Notes under the pieces: generated by a model | What the model saw: only the letters and a program-made list of their open reading frames with translations | The model's database searches: none | Told to the model about the DNA's origin: nothing | Program-made: the position numbers and the translations under genes | Assembly (NCBI GenBank): GCA_964631835.1 | Contig: CAZWAD010000015.1 | Location: 1 to 64,000 of the forward strand | Length of the DNA stretch: 64,000 nt | Direction: 5' to 3' | From: Bog-950 sp964631835 | Lineage (GTDB): Bacteria; Bacteroidota; Bacteroidia; Chitinophagales; LD1 | Part shown: in pieces, positions 33,591 to 42,300 of the stretch | Numbering within the stretch: the first letter of the stretch is position 1 | Layout of the letters: each line of letters opens with the position of its first letter

Positions 33591-36254
33591 ATGAAAAAAG
33601 TATTGATTGGAATTGCGGTTTTTGTTGTGTTGGTTGTGACAGCATTGTTTGCACTTCCGTTTTTGTTTAAGGATAAAATAAACGCAAAGGTTAAAGACGA
33701 GATAAATATGCAACTGAACGCCAAAGTTGACTATGGTGATTTTGGCCTTTCACTTATCCGAACCTTCCCCAATTTCAGTTTTTCAATTGATGACATCTCA
33801 GTTGCTGGTGTAGATTCATTTGCAAGCGACACACTTTTATACATGAAGAACTTCAGCTTCACCGTTGACCTGATGAGTGTAATTAAGGGTGAAAAATACA
33901 AGCTGCTTGCTTTAAACTTGAATGATCCGCACATCAACGCCATTGTAAATTACGATGGTAAAGCCAATTGGGATATTCTGAAGCCATCAGCAGAGAAGGA
34001 AGGTGAACCAGGTGAGCCGGTTAACTTTTCACTTGAAATCAAGAAATATAAAATTGAGAACGGGGAAATTATTTACGATGACAAAAAAGGAAATTCCTTC
34101 GCCCAAATTCATGACCTCGACTTTGAAGGAAGCGGAAACGTGACCCAGGATATTTACGATTTAATTACAAAAACAAGTATTGCCGAGCTCACTTACAAAA
34201 GCGGAGCAGTTGCGTATCTCAGTAAAGCAAAATTAGATGCCGACATAAATCTTCTGGTTGATAACGCCAACAGCAAGTACACCTTTAAAGAAAATTCAAT
34301 TGGTTTGAATGACCTGGAGTTACAATTTGACGGTTTTGTTCAATCGGCCAAGGAAAGAACCAACTTCGATATTACTTTCAAATCAAAAAAGACCGAGTTC
34401 CGGAGTATTCTTTCGCTTATTCCCGCTATCTACAAAAAAGATTTTTCACAGGTAAAAACTTCCGGAAGTCTTGCTCTTAACGGTGAAGTGAAAGGAACTT
34501 ACAGCGAAAATACCTACCCCGGCTTCAACCTCAATCTGAAAGTTGATAACGGAATGTTCCAATATCTTTCACTACCGGTGGGGGTTAAAAATATTTTTAT
34601 TACGACTAATGTTTCTAAACCCCAAGGAGATTTGGATTTGACTATCGTTGATGTTTCAAGACTTCACCTCGAAGCCGGAACCGACCCGATTGACGCAAAA
34701 ATGAATGTGCGCACACTGGTAAGTGACCCGGATGTTAAAGCGAACATCATTGGCAAACTTGACCTCGCTAACGTTCCCAATTTCTATCCGATGGAAGGAT
34801 TGAAAACTATTTCGGGCTTGCTGAACATGAATCTTGATTTCAGCGGCAAGAAAAGCGATGTTGACAAGAAAAATTATTCTGCCATTAAAGCGGCTGGCAG
34901 TGCTAAAATTACTGACTTGGTTTACGACAGCGAAGATGTTCCCATGCCTGTAAAAGTTTCGGACATGCAGATGACTTTCAACCCGCAAAATGTTACGCTT
35001 AATAATTTCTCTGCCGTTCTTGGAAAAAGTGACATAAATGCATCCGGCACACTCGATAACTTTATGAATTACTATTTCGGTAAAGGAGATTTGATTGGAA
35101 CGCTCAGCCTCCGATGCAATCAATTTGATGCAAATGAGTGGTTGAAGAAAGATGAAACTTCAAATGCTACGAAGACCGCAGATACCTCTTCAACAGAATA
35201 TTTCAAAGTTCCTGCCGGCATTGACTTTACACTTAATTCTCAAATTGGGAAGATTTATTACGAAAAACTTACTCTCGAAAATGTAAAGGGGCAAATCACC
35301 GTAAAGGATGAAGCGCTTAACCTGAACAACCTTTTTGCCAACTTGCTTGGAGGCAGCGCAAACATCAGCGCTAAATACAACACGAAAAATCTGGAACACC
35401 CGGATGTTAGTTTTGCTTATGACATCAAGAATTTCGATATGCAAAAAACTTATCAGTTTGTGGGAATGGCTGAAAAAATGGCACCGGTAATTAAGTATGT
35501 GCAGGGCAATTTTTCCAGCGACTTAAAAGGAACAGGCAAACTAAATAAAGACATGAGCGTGGATTACAACTCGCTGAATGGTGACGGAAAAATTGAAATT
35601 CCTTCTGCAAAAATTGTCGGGTTGCCGATTCTTACCAAGATTACGGAGGTGGCAAAAATTCCTGCGCTGCAAAATCTGGAAATGAAAAATGCCTGGACGA
35701 TTATCCGCTTCAAGGACGGAAGAGTAAATGTTGACCCAACTGATTTAAAATTCGGCAATGGCTATAATATGAATGTGAAAGGCTCCAATGGTTTCGACCA
35801 AACTATTGATTACGATATGCGCGTGGATGTTCCCAGCAAAGAACTGGGTCCTGCTACTGCTTATGCTCAAGGTCTTCTCGACAAGATACCCGGTGTAAGC
35901 CCGAAATTGCCAGAGACATTCCGTTTTAATTTTAAAGTAACCGGTACGGTAGCCAAACCGAAAGTAACCCTTGGGAAAGTTGCGGGCAGTGGCGGCTCGG
36001 CAAAAGATATGGCGAAAGAAGCATTGGAGGATTTGAAAAAGAAGGCCGAGGAAGAAGCGCGTAAACAAGCAGAAGAACTGAAAAAGAAAACGGAAGATGA
36101 ACTGAACAAACAGAAACAAGCTTTGGAGCAACAAGCTAAAGAAGCAGCCGATAAAGCTAAACGCGAGGCAGAGCAAAAAGCAAAAGAGGCGGCTGAGAAA
36201 GCAAGAAAAGAGGCTGAGAAGAAGGCGAAAGAAATATTTAAATTTCCACGCTAA
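33591..36254 (+). CDS. AsmA-family protein with a long charged C-terminal helix
   Basis: This 887-aa AsmA/TamB-like protein is a class of inner-membrane-anchored periplasmic proteins thought to bridge membranes and move lipid. It has an N-terminal transmembrane anchor (about 5-25), then the AsmA opening KDEINMQLNAKVDYGDFGLSLIRTFPNFSFSIDDI. Long beta-rich repeats follow, ending in a conserved DYDMRVDVPSKELG region near residue 745. Unusually, the last 85-90 residues are almost entirely Lys, Glu and Ala (EEARKQAEELKKKTEDEL and similar), predicted to be one long charged helix. It is followed after 9 nt by cdd. Confidence 0.85.
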   Translation: MKKVLIGIAVFVVLVVTALFALPFLFKDKINAKVKDEINMQLNAKVDYGDFGLSLIRTFPNFSFSIDDISVAGVDSFASDTLLYMKNFSFTVDLMSVIKGEKYKLLALNLNDPHINAIVNYDGKANWDILKPSAEKEGEPGEPVNFSLEIKKYKIENGEIIYDDKKGNSFAQIHDLDFEGSGNVTQDIYDLITKTSIAELTYKSGAVAYLSKAKLDADINLLVDNANSKYTFKENSIGLNDLELQFDGFVQSAKERTNFDITFKSKKTEFRSILSLIPAIYKKDFSQVKTSGSLALNGEVKGTYSENTYPGFNLNLKVDNGMFQYLSLPVGVKNIFITTNVSKPQGDLDLTIVDVSRLHLEAGTDPIDAKMNVRTLVSDPDVKANIIGKLDLANVPNFYPMEGLKTISGLLNMNLDFSGKKSDVDKKNYSAIKAAGSAKITDLVYDSEDVPMPVKVSDMQMTFNPQNVTLNNFSAVLGKSDINASGTLDNFMNYYFGKGDLIGTLSLRCNQFDANEWLKKDETSNATKTADTSSTEYFKVPAGIDFTLNSQIGKIYYEKLTLENVKGQITVKDEALNLNNLFANLLGGSANISAKYNTKNLEHPDVSFAYDIKNFDMQKTYQFVGMAEKMAPVIKYVQGNFSSDLKGTGKLNKDMSVDYNSLNGDGKIEIPSAKIVGLPILTKITEVAKIPALQNLEMKNAWTIIRFKDGRVNVDPTDLKFGNGYNMNVKGSNGFDQTIDYDMRVDVPSKELGPATAYAQGLLDKIPGVSPKLPETFRFNFKVTGTVAKPKVTLGKVAGSGGSAKDMAKEALEDLKKKAEEEARKQAEELKKKTEDELNKQKQALEQQAKEAADKAKREAEQKAKEAAEKARKEAEKKAKEIFKFPR

Positions 36255-36263
36255 TAGAAACGC

Positions 36264-36746
36264 ATGAAAAAGCGCGAACTGAAATTCACACTCCGTGTTT
36301 TTAAAAATCTGGAAGAATTACCGAAGGAGGATTCATCACTTCTTGCAAAAGCAAAGAGCGCTTTAAATGATTCTTACTCACCGTATTCAAATTTTAAAGT
36401 GGCGGCCGCAGTTCTGTTGGCTAACGGGAAAGTTGTAACCGGAACAAACCAGGAGAATGCGGCTTTTCCTGTTGGCATTTGTGCAGAAGGAACTGCTCTT
36501 AGTGCAGCCTCGGCTTTATACCCAAGTGTGGCGGTTAAAAAAATTGCTATTACAGTAAAAAGTGGAACACATATCGTTTCTCATCCCGTTGCTCCTTGCG
36601 GAACTTGCCGTCAGCGCATTGCTGAATATGAAACACGCTTTAAGTCTGACATTGAAATCGTTTTCACCGGTGAGAAGGGCGAGGTTCATTCGGTGGGTTC
36701 GGTGAAAGATTTATTGCCGCTGACTTTTTCCGGGTCAGAACTCTAA
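36264..36746 (+). CDS. cdd: Cytidine deaminase
   Basis: Zinc-dependent deamination of cytidine and deoxycytidine to uridines in pyrimidine salvage. At 160 aa it fits the small tetrameric type. The zinc and catalytic motifs are SPYSNFKVAAAVLLANG, ENAAFPVGICAEGTALSAA (Cys ligand and catalytic Glu) and PVAPCGTCRQRIAEYE (two Cys ligands). A small variation is CAEG, where CAER is usual. It lies 9 nt after the AsmA-like gene and probably shares its transcript; a functional link is not obvious. It converges on menA. Confidence 0.93.
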   Translation: MKKRELKFTLRVFKNLEELPKEDSSLLAKAKSALNDSYSPYSNFKVAAAVLLANGKVVTGTNQENAAFPVGICAEGTALSAASALYPSVAVKKIAITVKSGTHIVSHPVAPCGTCRQRIAEYETRFKSDIEIVFTGEKGEVHSVGSVKDLLPLTFSGSEL

Positions 36747-36765
36747 TTGGATTTAAAGTTTCTTT

Positions 36766-37686
36766 TCAGACTGCACTTCCAACAATAACTCCCGCGGCAA
36801 ACACAATTGAAAAAATAAAGGTTGAAAGCGCAAGCTGCTTCAAGTGCGGGTCGAATTCCCGCAACTCCTCAATTTCCTGAACACGGTTTACATGCTTGCG
36901 GAATAAAAGCAAAGTAATAATGAACAGGAACTGAAACATGGAAATCATGTTCACATACACATAAACTATGCTTGCCATAAACCCGATAATGATTATGGTG
37001 GTGTGATATTGTTTCGCTTTTTGTATTCCCAGTTTTCCTGCCAAAGTAGTTTTTCCGGCTTTCATATCGCTTTCGTAATCGCGCATGTTGTTGAGGTTCA
37101 AAACCGCGGCCGAAAATGCACCAATAGAAATTGCCGGAAGTAAAACCGAGAACTTGATTTGGTGAGAGAGCAGATAATAACTTCCGCACACACCTACTAT
37201 TCCAAAAAACAGAAAGACAAACACATCACCCAAAGCCATATAACCGTAAGCGCTTTTGCCAACTGTATATTTAATTGCTGCAGCAATAGCACCTAAGCCC
37301 AACACAAAAAAGAAAACACTCATACCTAAGTGCAATTCTTTGGTGGCTTCCCTTACCAAAAATGAACCAGAAACCAAACACAAAATAACCGTTAGAAAAA
37401 TACCCGCTTTTATTTCACCGGGTGTAAGCATTCCTGCTTGCACAGCTCTTTTCGGACCAATCCGCTCATCATTATCCGCTCCCTTTTCACTATCACCATA
37501 GTCATTAGCTAGGTTGGAAAGAATTTGAAGAAATAAAGTTGTCAGAATACAAAGCGCAAATACAAGCCAGTTGAAATTTTCACGGTTGTCAATGAAAGCA
37601 ATGGAACTCCCGGTTATGATTGAAGAAAAAGCCAAGGGCAAAGTCCGTAACCGGAATGCATAAAACCAAGCCTGAAGTTTGCTCAC
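36766..37686 (-). CDS. menA: 1,4-dihydroxy-2-naphthoate polyprenyltransferase
   Basis: MenA attaches the polyprenyl chain to DHNA in menaquinone synthesis. It is a UbiA-family membrane enzyme with eight or nine helices spread over 306 aa. Motifs are FRLRTLPLAFSSIITG at the N-terminus, the first Asp-rich motif NLANDYGDSEKGADNDERIGP, and the second around LNLNNMRDYESDMKAGKTTLAG. The start is GTG at 37686, overlapping the TAG stop of the upstream 114-aa gene by one base, so the pair is translationally coupled. The presence of menA fits the menaquinone-based respiration of Bacteroidota. Confidence 0.92.
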   Translation of the reverse strand: MSKLQAWFYAFRLRTLPLAFSSIITGSSIAFIDNRENFNWLVFALCILTTLFLQILSNLANDYGDSEKGADNDERIGPKRAVQAGMLTPGEIKAGIFLTVILCLVSGSFLVREATKELHLGMSVFFFVLGLGAIAAAIKYTVGKSAYGYMALGDVFVFLFFGIVGVCGSYYLLSHQIKFSVLLPAISIGAFSAAVLNLNNMRDYESDMKAGKTTLAGKLGIQKAKQYHTTIIIIGFMASIVYVYVNMISMFQFLFIITLLLFRKHVNRVQEIEELREFDPHLKQLALSTFIFSIVFAAGVIVGSAV

Positions 37687-38030
37687 TAACGACTCGTTTT
37701 CATTTTAATCGTTCTGACCTCCTGCTGATAAAAATGTCCGGTAGCATGGAGATATCCGAGGATAAGCTGAACAACCCGATGAATTTTTTCGCGCGACATG
37801 ACTACATCGAAATTATTGCGCAGTTGTTCCACCACATGGCCAGTCAGGACTTTCTCATCAATCATCTGGCCTGCCGACTCATCCCACTTTTCGATAAAGG
37901 CATTCAAAATCGCATAAGCTTCATCTTCCGATATGTGGAATTCGATATGCTTGTAAACAAACTTTACAGTATGGTAGTAATCCGGCTTGTCTAAAACCGG
38001 GGGCTCCCATTTATCTAAAACGCTTGCCAT
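37686..38030 (-). CDS. 114-aa hypothetical protein coupled to menA
   Basis: I do not recognise this protein. It is soluble, with no signal peptide or transmembrane segment, and mostly helical by appearance: HTVKFVYKHIEFHISEDEAYAILNAFIEKWDE, then VEQLRNNFDVVMSREKIHRVVQLILGYLHATGHFY. It contains several conserved-looking aromatic residues. Its stop overlaps the menA start by one base, which suggests co-expression and possibly a role linked to menaquinone or membrane metabolism, but that is inference from position only. Confidence 0.7.
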   Translation of the reverse strand: MASVLDKWEPPVLDKPDYYHTVKFVYKHIEFHISEDEAYAILNAFIEKWDESAGQMIDEKVLTGHVVEQLRNNFDVVMSREKIHRVVQLILGYLHATGHFYQQEVRTIKMKTSR

Positions 38031-38118
38031 AATGTTTACAATATAACGTTAAAAATAAAAATCAAAACTTCGCTTTTGCACCTGAAAGTGTTCATACCAA
38101 GAAAATAAAACACCTGAT

Positions 38119-38694
38119 TTAACGAGTGTATTCATACTTCGGCTTCCATTCATTATCTCCTTTCGGAAATAAATCAAACAAATGCCAAACAGAACAGTAG
38201 TAATCGCCTGGGCCAAAATGGTCATAAGAAGTGCGGTAAATTTTCCCATCCTTTCTTATTAAAGCCGAAGCGCCCGGCCAATACTGTTTCGGCTGCGGCT
38301 CAAATCCCAAATCTTTAGTGAATGTAGTTTCACTAGCGGATAACATCTTGAATTTCCATCCGCGGCTTTCTGCAAATTCTTTTTGAACTCCGGGTGTATC
38401 AGGCGAAACAACTACGAATGGCATGCGGTCGTTAAGAGGAAGAACCGACCCGTTAAATCCATCAGCCCACAAAGTGCAATAGAGACAACGCTTACCCATG
38501 TTGTGAATCACCAGCAGTTCTTCCCGCTCATCAAACAAAGAAGAGAGAAGCACATCATTTCCGTTCCAGTCTATTAGTGCATAATCTTTCACTTCTTCTA
38601 ATTCAGTTTTTTTCCTCAACTCAAGAATTTGCTGGCGTTTAGCTTCTATTTCTTTTTGTAGATTTTCTATTTCTGAATAAACAGATTCATTCAT
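38119..38694 (-). CDS. DUF899-like thioredoxin-fold protein
   Basis: A 191-aa cytoplasmic protein. An N-terminal coiled-coil helix (about 1-40, EIENLQKEIEAKRQQILELR) is followed by a thioredoxin-like domain with LLVIHNMGKRCLYCTLWADGF, VVVSPDTPGVQKEFAESRGW and YDHFGPGDYYCSVWHLFDLFP. These features match the DUF899 group of AhpC/thioredoxin-like proteins. The CxxC in this protein is CLYC, so redox chemistry is possible, but no activity is established. It is divergent from the CAP-domain gene with only 41 bp between them. Confidence 0.75.
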   Translation of the reverse strand: MNESVYSEIENLQKEIEAKRQQILELRKKTELEEVKDYALIDWNGNDVLLSSLFDEREELLVIHNMGKRCLYCTLWADGFNGSVLPLNDRMPFVVVSPDTPGVQKEFAESRGWKFKMLSASETTFTKDLGFEPQPKQYWPGASALIRKDGKIYRTSYDHFGPGDYYCSVWHLFDLFPKGDNEWKPKYEYTR

Positions 38695-38735
38695 GGTTGA
38701 AAATTTAAAACCGAAATTAGCGTTTTACTAATAAC

Positions 38736-39365
38736 ATGAAAACAGTTCTTTTCTGTTTAATTATTCTTGCTTTACCCGATTCTGGTGAAAAGTTTTTAAG
38801 GGAAATTGCTCTCTTCCAAAAAGAATCCTACTTCAAGCAGAAAGTTTATGATGAACACAATTGGAAAAGTTTCGCTAAACTGAAAGAAGCGAATGAAGCC
38901 ATCCATACCAGCAACTACGACATGCATTTGCTTAATGCGGCAGTCTTCTTTTCAACTAATAAATGGAGAGAAGAAAGAAAACTAAAGCCGCTCACTTTTT
39001 CAGCGGAGCTTAGAAACGTGGCTGTGATTCATACACACCAGATGATAGAAAAGAAGTTTCTGAGCCACTACAATAACCGGACTCCCAAACTCCGGTTGCC
39101 TGAAAACCGGATTCGTTTGTTTATACCTAAGCCGAAAAGTACCGGGGAAAATATTACCACAAGCAGCATGGTTGAATTATCTCCTTTAACTTATCTGCAA
39201 CTTGCCGATAAAATTACGGAAGCATGGATGAATTCACCGCCACATAAAAAAACGATGCTTAGCAACGACTTCTCGCACCTGGGCTGTGCTGCTATGTTTG
39301 AAACAAAGAAAACGGGATTTGTATGGTATGTAAAAGCCACGCAGAATTTCTGCTCTTATTTCTGA
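38736..39365 (+). CDS. CAP-domain (SCP/PR-1-like) secreted protein
   Basis: A 209-aa protein with a weak N-terminal signal (MKTVLFCLIILALP), a short helical region and a CAP domain (about 65-205). Characteristic elements are LLNAAVFFSTNKWREERKLKPLTFSAELRNVAVIHT, HTHQMIEKKFLSHYN (conserved His and following residues), AWMNSPPHKKTMLS (the second His) and HLGCAAMF near the end. Bacterial CAP proteins are mostly of unknown function. The 3' end overlaps the convergent 117-aa gene by 10 nt. Confidence 0.8.
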   Translation: MKTVLFCLIILALPDSGEKFLREIALFQKESYFKQKVYDEHNWKSFAKLKEANEAIHTSNYDMHLLNAAVFFSTNKWREERKLKPLTFSAELRNVAVIHTHQMIEKKFLSHYNNRTPKLRLPENRIRLFIPKPKSTGENITTSSMVELSPLTYLQLADKITEAWMNSPPHKKTMLSNDFSHLGCAAMFETKKTGFVWYVKATQNFCSYF

Positions 39366-39709
39366 TTGAGTTTAGCAGCCAGATTTCCGCTCAGTGCGGC
39401 AAATCCACCAACCAAGCCTCCGATAACTCCGGTTACAAGAAGCAAAGCAGTTACACTTCCTTTCAGTGGAAGCAGGTTGGCAACTTTTGTTGCCAGTATA
39501 TTTTCATTGGAAGATGAAAGTATGAATGCGTAAATCGTCCATAACAAAAAAACAGCTAAGAAACCCGAAAGGAATGACGGCAATGGATTTTGAATGAAAA
39601 AGCAGCCAAAGAAAAAAGCTACCGGAGCTATAATCCACCAGGGCAGAAACAATTGCAGTATGAAAGATAAGGCAGCAGTAAGCAGCAGTGATAAAAAGAA
39701 GTTTCTCAT
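39356..39709 (-). CDS. 117-aa integral membrane protein, unknown function
   Basis: Four hydrophobic segments (about 4-22, 24-40, 47-66, 88-108) make up almost the entire protein, with a short Ser/Asn-rich loop (SSSNENILATK) between the third and fourth. It ends in a polar GNLAAKLNQK tail. No domain recognised. It starts 3 nt after the penicillin acylase stop on the same strand, so it is very likely the second gene of that operon. Its end overlaps the convergent CAP gene. Confidence 0.65.
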   Translation of the reverse strand: MRNFFLSLLLTAALSFILQLFLPWWIIAPVAFFFGCFFIQNPLPSFLSGFLAVFLLWTIYAFILSSSNENILATKVANLLPLKGSVTALLLVTGVIGGLVGGFAALSGNLAAKLNQK

Positions 39710-39712
39710 GAT

Positions 39713-42193
39713 TTAAGGTTTAAAGGTGCTTACAAATAACTTTTTCTCACCCAATTCTTCACCGGTTTTAATAAAGTTGGCTTCAAAGTATTCACCATTT
39801 GCCCAGGGCTTAATACCCGTGTTATAAAATTTACTTCCGGGATTTCCTGATTGCCCGCCCGGATAAACTACGTAACCCTTCATAGCTCCTTCATCCACAA
39901 TCATTCGCCATGATGGTCCGTTGGTAGAGTTAGTGGCATTTACAATTCCGAGGTTGCCGCCATTGTATGCATGAACGCTGAAAGGCTCAAGCAAAGCAAG
40001 GTGGGTAATTTTGGTGTCTTTATAAGTACCCCAGTCGTGCGGATTCAAATCTTCCTTCTTTGAAGTTTCATCATCACCATACGGCTCGCTGACTTCGGTA
40101 AATTCTTTTTCTGCTAAAGTGTCTTTAATCCGTTGGAATGAACTAAGCACTATATCTCCTCTGGCTTCCTTCTCAGGTGTGGAAGCATTGTCGTAAAACT
40201 GCGAGGTGCTATCATTTTTCAGAAACTGAACAGTGACATAAAAGTTCGGCTGCTTCATCGGAACTGATTTGTCCAGCATTTCATCCCAAAGCATTTTGCG
40301 TAATTCATTCCACCATATTTCAAAGTAAACCGGTGCTACTTCATTCGGGTTATTGAAAAAATTCCACTTGCCGATTTCATCCGCGATTTTCTTTTCACCT
40401 GCATCTAACTTTGATTGGTCGAGTAGCGAAAGCAGAACGGGCACTGCTTCTTTAGCATGTAGATTAAAATTATCGTTCTGCAATTTCTTCATAAAATCAA
40501 CATCAATATCCTTTCCTTCGGCCAGCAGTTGATTAATCCTCCGGTTGCGGTAATTTTCGTAAACACCTACCCCGGGATAGTAATATGGGTAAGTAGAATC
40601 GGTCGGATGCTGGTTCGCGCTGCTCACAAAGCCGCGCTCCGGGTTTTTGATATGCGGATTTGCTTCGTAAGGAATAAAAGTTTTCCAATCGTCTTTATCA
40701 GAACTTCCATCGCTTAAATATTTTCCCTGCTCGGTGGCTTTGTCGCGAATAGGGAATTTCCCTTGCTCCTTAATAGCAATATCACCGCTGCGTGAAGCAA
40801 AAACAAAATTCTGAGCAGGACAAGCGTAATAATTCAGCGCGTTGATGTAATCATCATAGTTCTTGCCGGTGTTAAATCCATAAAAAGTCTTGAATTCATT
40901 GGAAGGCAAATGCGCCACCCAACTCATAGCTAAGTTTCTGCTGCTCTCTGCTTTGCCAAAACTTTCATCAAATACTACCGGTCCGTATTTGGTGTAAACC
41001 ACGGTGTCGTACACCACACCTTTACCGCGAACAACATATTTCTCAATCCTCTTTTCCGACTTCAACCACTGGCCATTCCATTCATATTCGCTGCGCGAAG
41101 CATCTTTGAATTTTATTTTATACCAGTCGCGCACATCTCTTCCTCCGTTGGTTACTCCCCACGAAATAGAATCGTTAAAGCCGATGATTACTGCCGGTGA
41201 GCCGGGAAGAGTAGCACCGTAAACATTCATGTTCGGAGAAACAAGATGCATTTCGTACCAAATAGAAGGAAGCGACAAGCGCAGGTGCGGGTCGTTGCAA
41301 AGAATGGGTTTGCCGCTTTTTGTTTTGCTGCCGCTTACAGCCCAGTTGTTTGAGCCGGTTATTTCATCGGGTTTTGAAATGATGTTTGTAAATATTTCGG
41401 ATTGCGCATTGCGCATTGCCGATTGCGAGTTAGTATTTGCCTTCGCATTCTGCATTCCGAAATCCCACTTGGTTCCGATAGGAATAATCGGGTCTTCATC
41501 AGCAATAAAATCGGGATATAGTTTTCGGAACTCTTCATTTCCATACTTGGCAACAAAATTTGAGTTCTCAATATCGTATTCAAAAACCGAAAGCATGTTA
41601 GCCATGTTCTTCAGCAACAAGCCGACTTTAATGGGCTGCCATTCTTCGGGAGCATAGTCCAGCAGTTTGTATTCAACGGGGTAATTTTTCGGTTTCAGCG
41701 TTTTGATGTAAGTATTTATTCCATTGCAATACGCGAGGAGCAGCTTTTGCGAAAAACTATCCTGCTCAATAAACTTCTGCGCATTCTCAGCCCCGTTACC
41801 CATACCTATTCTGCGCATGAGCCTGTCAACTTCCAGAGTTTTTTCACCGGCAATTTCTGATACGCGCCCCGCTGCATTATGCGTGGAAATTTCCATTTGC
41901 CACAAACGGTACTTGGCGGTAATGTATCCTTGCATAAAGTAGAGGTCTTCATCGTTTTTTGCAAACACATGCGGAACGAGCCGCTCATCAAAATAAACTT
42001 TTACTTCTTCCCGTAGACCGATAAGGTTCATCTCATAGTCTTTCATGCCTTTTACATCTTCTGCATTTTGCCAGAAACCGGAAAAGGGATTCAGGAATTT
42101 GGCAAAAGGCGGAGCTATGCCGTGCTTAGTGTTTAGAAAGTAAACAAGTGCAATAGTTATTGTCAGCGAAAGAATGAGCTTAAAATATTTCAC
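39713..42193 (-). CDS. Penicillin acylase-family N-terminal-nucleophile hydrolase
   Basis: An 826-aa Ntn hydrolase that cleaves amide bonds. The physiological substrate in Bacteroidota is unknown, with acyl-homoserine lactones or peptides as possibilities. It has an N-terminal hydrophobic anchor or signal (about 5-20) and an alpha-chain region with VYFDERLVPHVFAKNDEDLYFMQGY. The self-processing site ITGSNNWAVSGSKT places the nucleophile Ser at about residue 281, followed by ILCNDPHL and the C-terminal beta chain (YPGGQSGNPGS). The start is GTG 42193. The linker just before the processing site (about 246-264) contains Asn/Ala-rich sequence encoded by a short-word DNA repeat. Confidence 0.88.
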   Translation of the reverse strand: MKYFKLILSLTITIALVYFLNTKHGIAPPFAKFLNPFSGFWQNAEDVKGMKDYEMNLIGLREEVKVYFDERLVPHVFAKNDEDLYFMQGYITAKYRLWQMEISTHNAAGRVSEIAGEKTLEVDRLMRRIGMGNGAENAQKFIEQDSFSQKLLLAYCNGINTYIKTLKPKNYPVEYKLLDYAPEEWQPIKVGLLLKNMANMLSVFEYDIENSNFVAKYGNEEFRKLYPDFIADEDPIIPIGTKWDFGMQNAKANTNSQSAMRNAQSEIFTNIISKPDEITGSNNWAVSGSKTKSGKPILCNDPHLRLSLPSIWYEMHLVSPNMNVYGATLPGSPAVIIGFNDSISWGVTNGGRDVRDWYKIKFKDASRSEYEWNGQWLKSEKRIEKYVVRGKGVVYDTVVYTKYGPVVFDESFGKAESSRNLAMSWVAHLPSNEFKTFYGFNTGKNYDDYINALNYYACPAQNFVFASRSGDIAIKEQGKFPIRDKATEQGKYLSDGSSDKDDWKTFIPYEANPHIKNPERGFVSSANQHPTDSTYPYYYPGVGVYENYRNRRINQLLAEGKDIDVDFMKKLQNDNFNLHAKEAVPVLLSLLDQSKLDAGEKKIADEIGKWNFFNNPNEVAPVYFEIWWNELRKMLWDEMLDKSVPMKQPNFYVTVQFLKNDSTSQFYDNASTPEKEARGDIVLSSFQRIKDTLAEKEFTEVSEPYGDDETSKKEDLNPHDWGTYKDTKITHLALLEPFSVHAYNGGNLGIVNATNSTNGPSWRMIVDEGAMKGYVVYPGGQSGNPGSKFYNTGIKPWANGEYFEANFIKTGEELGEKKLFVSTFKP
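41396..41432 (-). repeat. aatgcgc-type word repeat inside the penicillin acylase gene
   Basis: The plus strand reads attgcgcattgcgcattgcc followed by gattgcgag, a tandem of near-identical 8-9-base words. On the coding strand it gives SQSAMRNAQSE in a linker just before the autoprocessing site. It looks like a micro-repeat that expanded in, or inserted into, a tolerant loop. Confidence 0.6.
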
Positions 42194-42300
42194 GGTGCGG
42201 AAGTTTTGTGGAGGTTTTTATTTACAAGTCATCTCAAAAATACATTTCACGCAGAGAACACAAAGAAGCAGAGATAAATAAAGAAAGAAATTTGGTTCTT

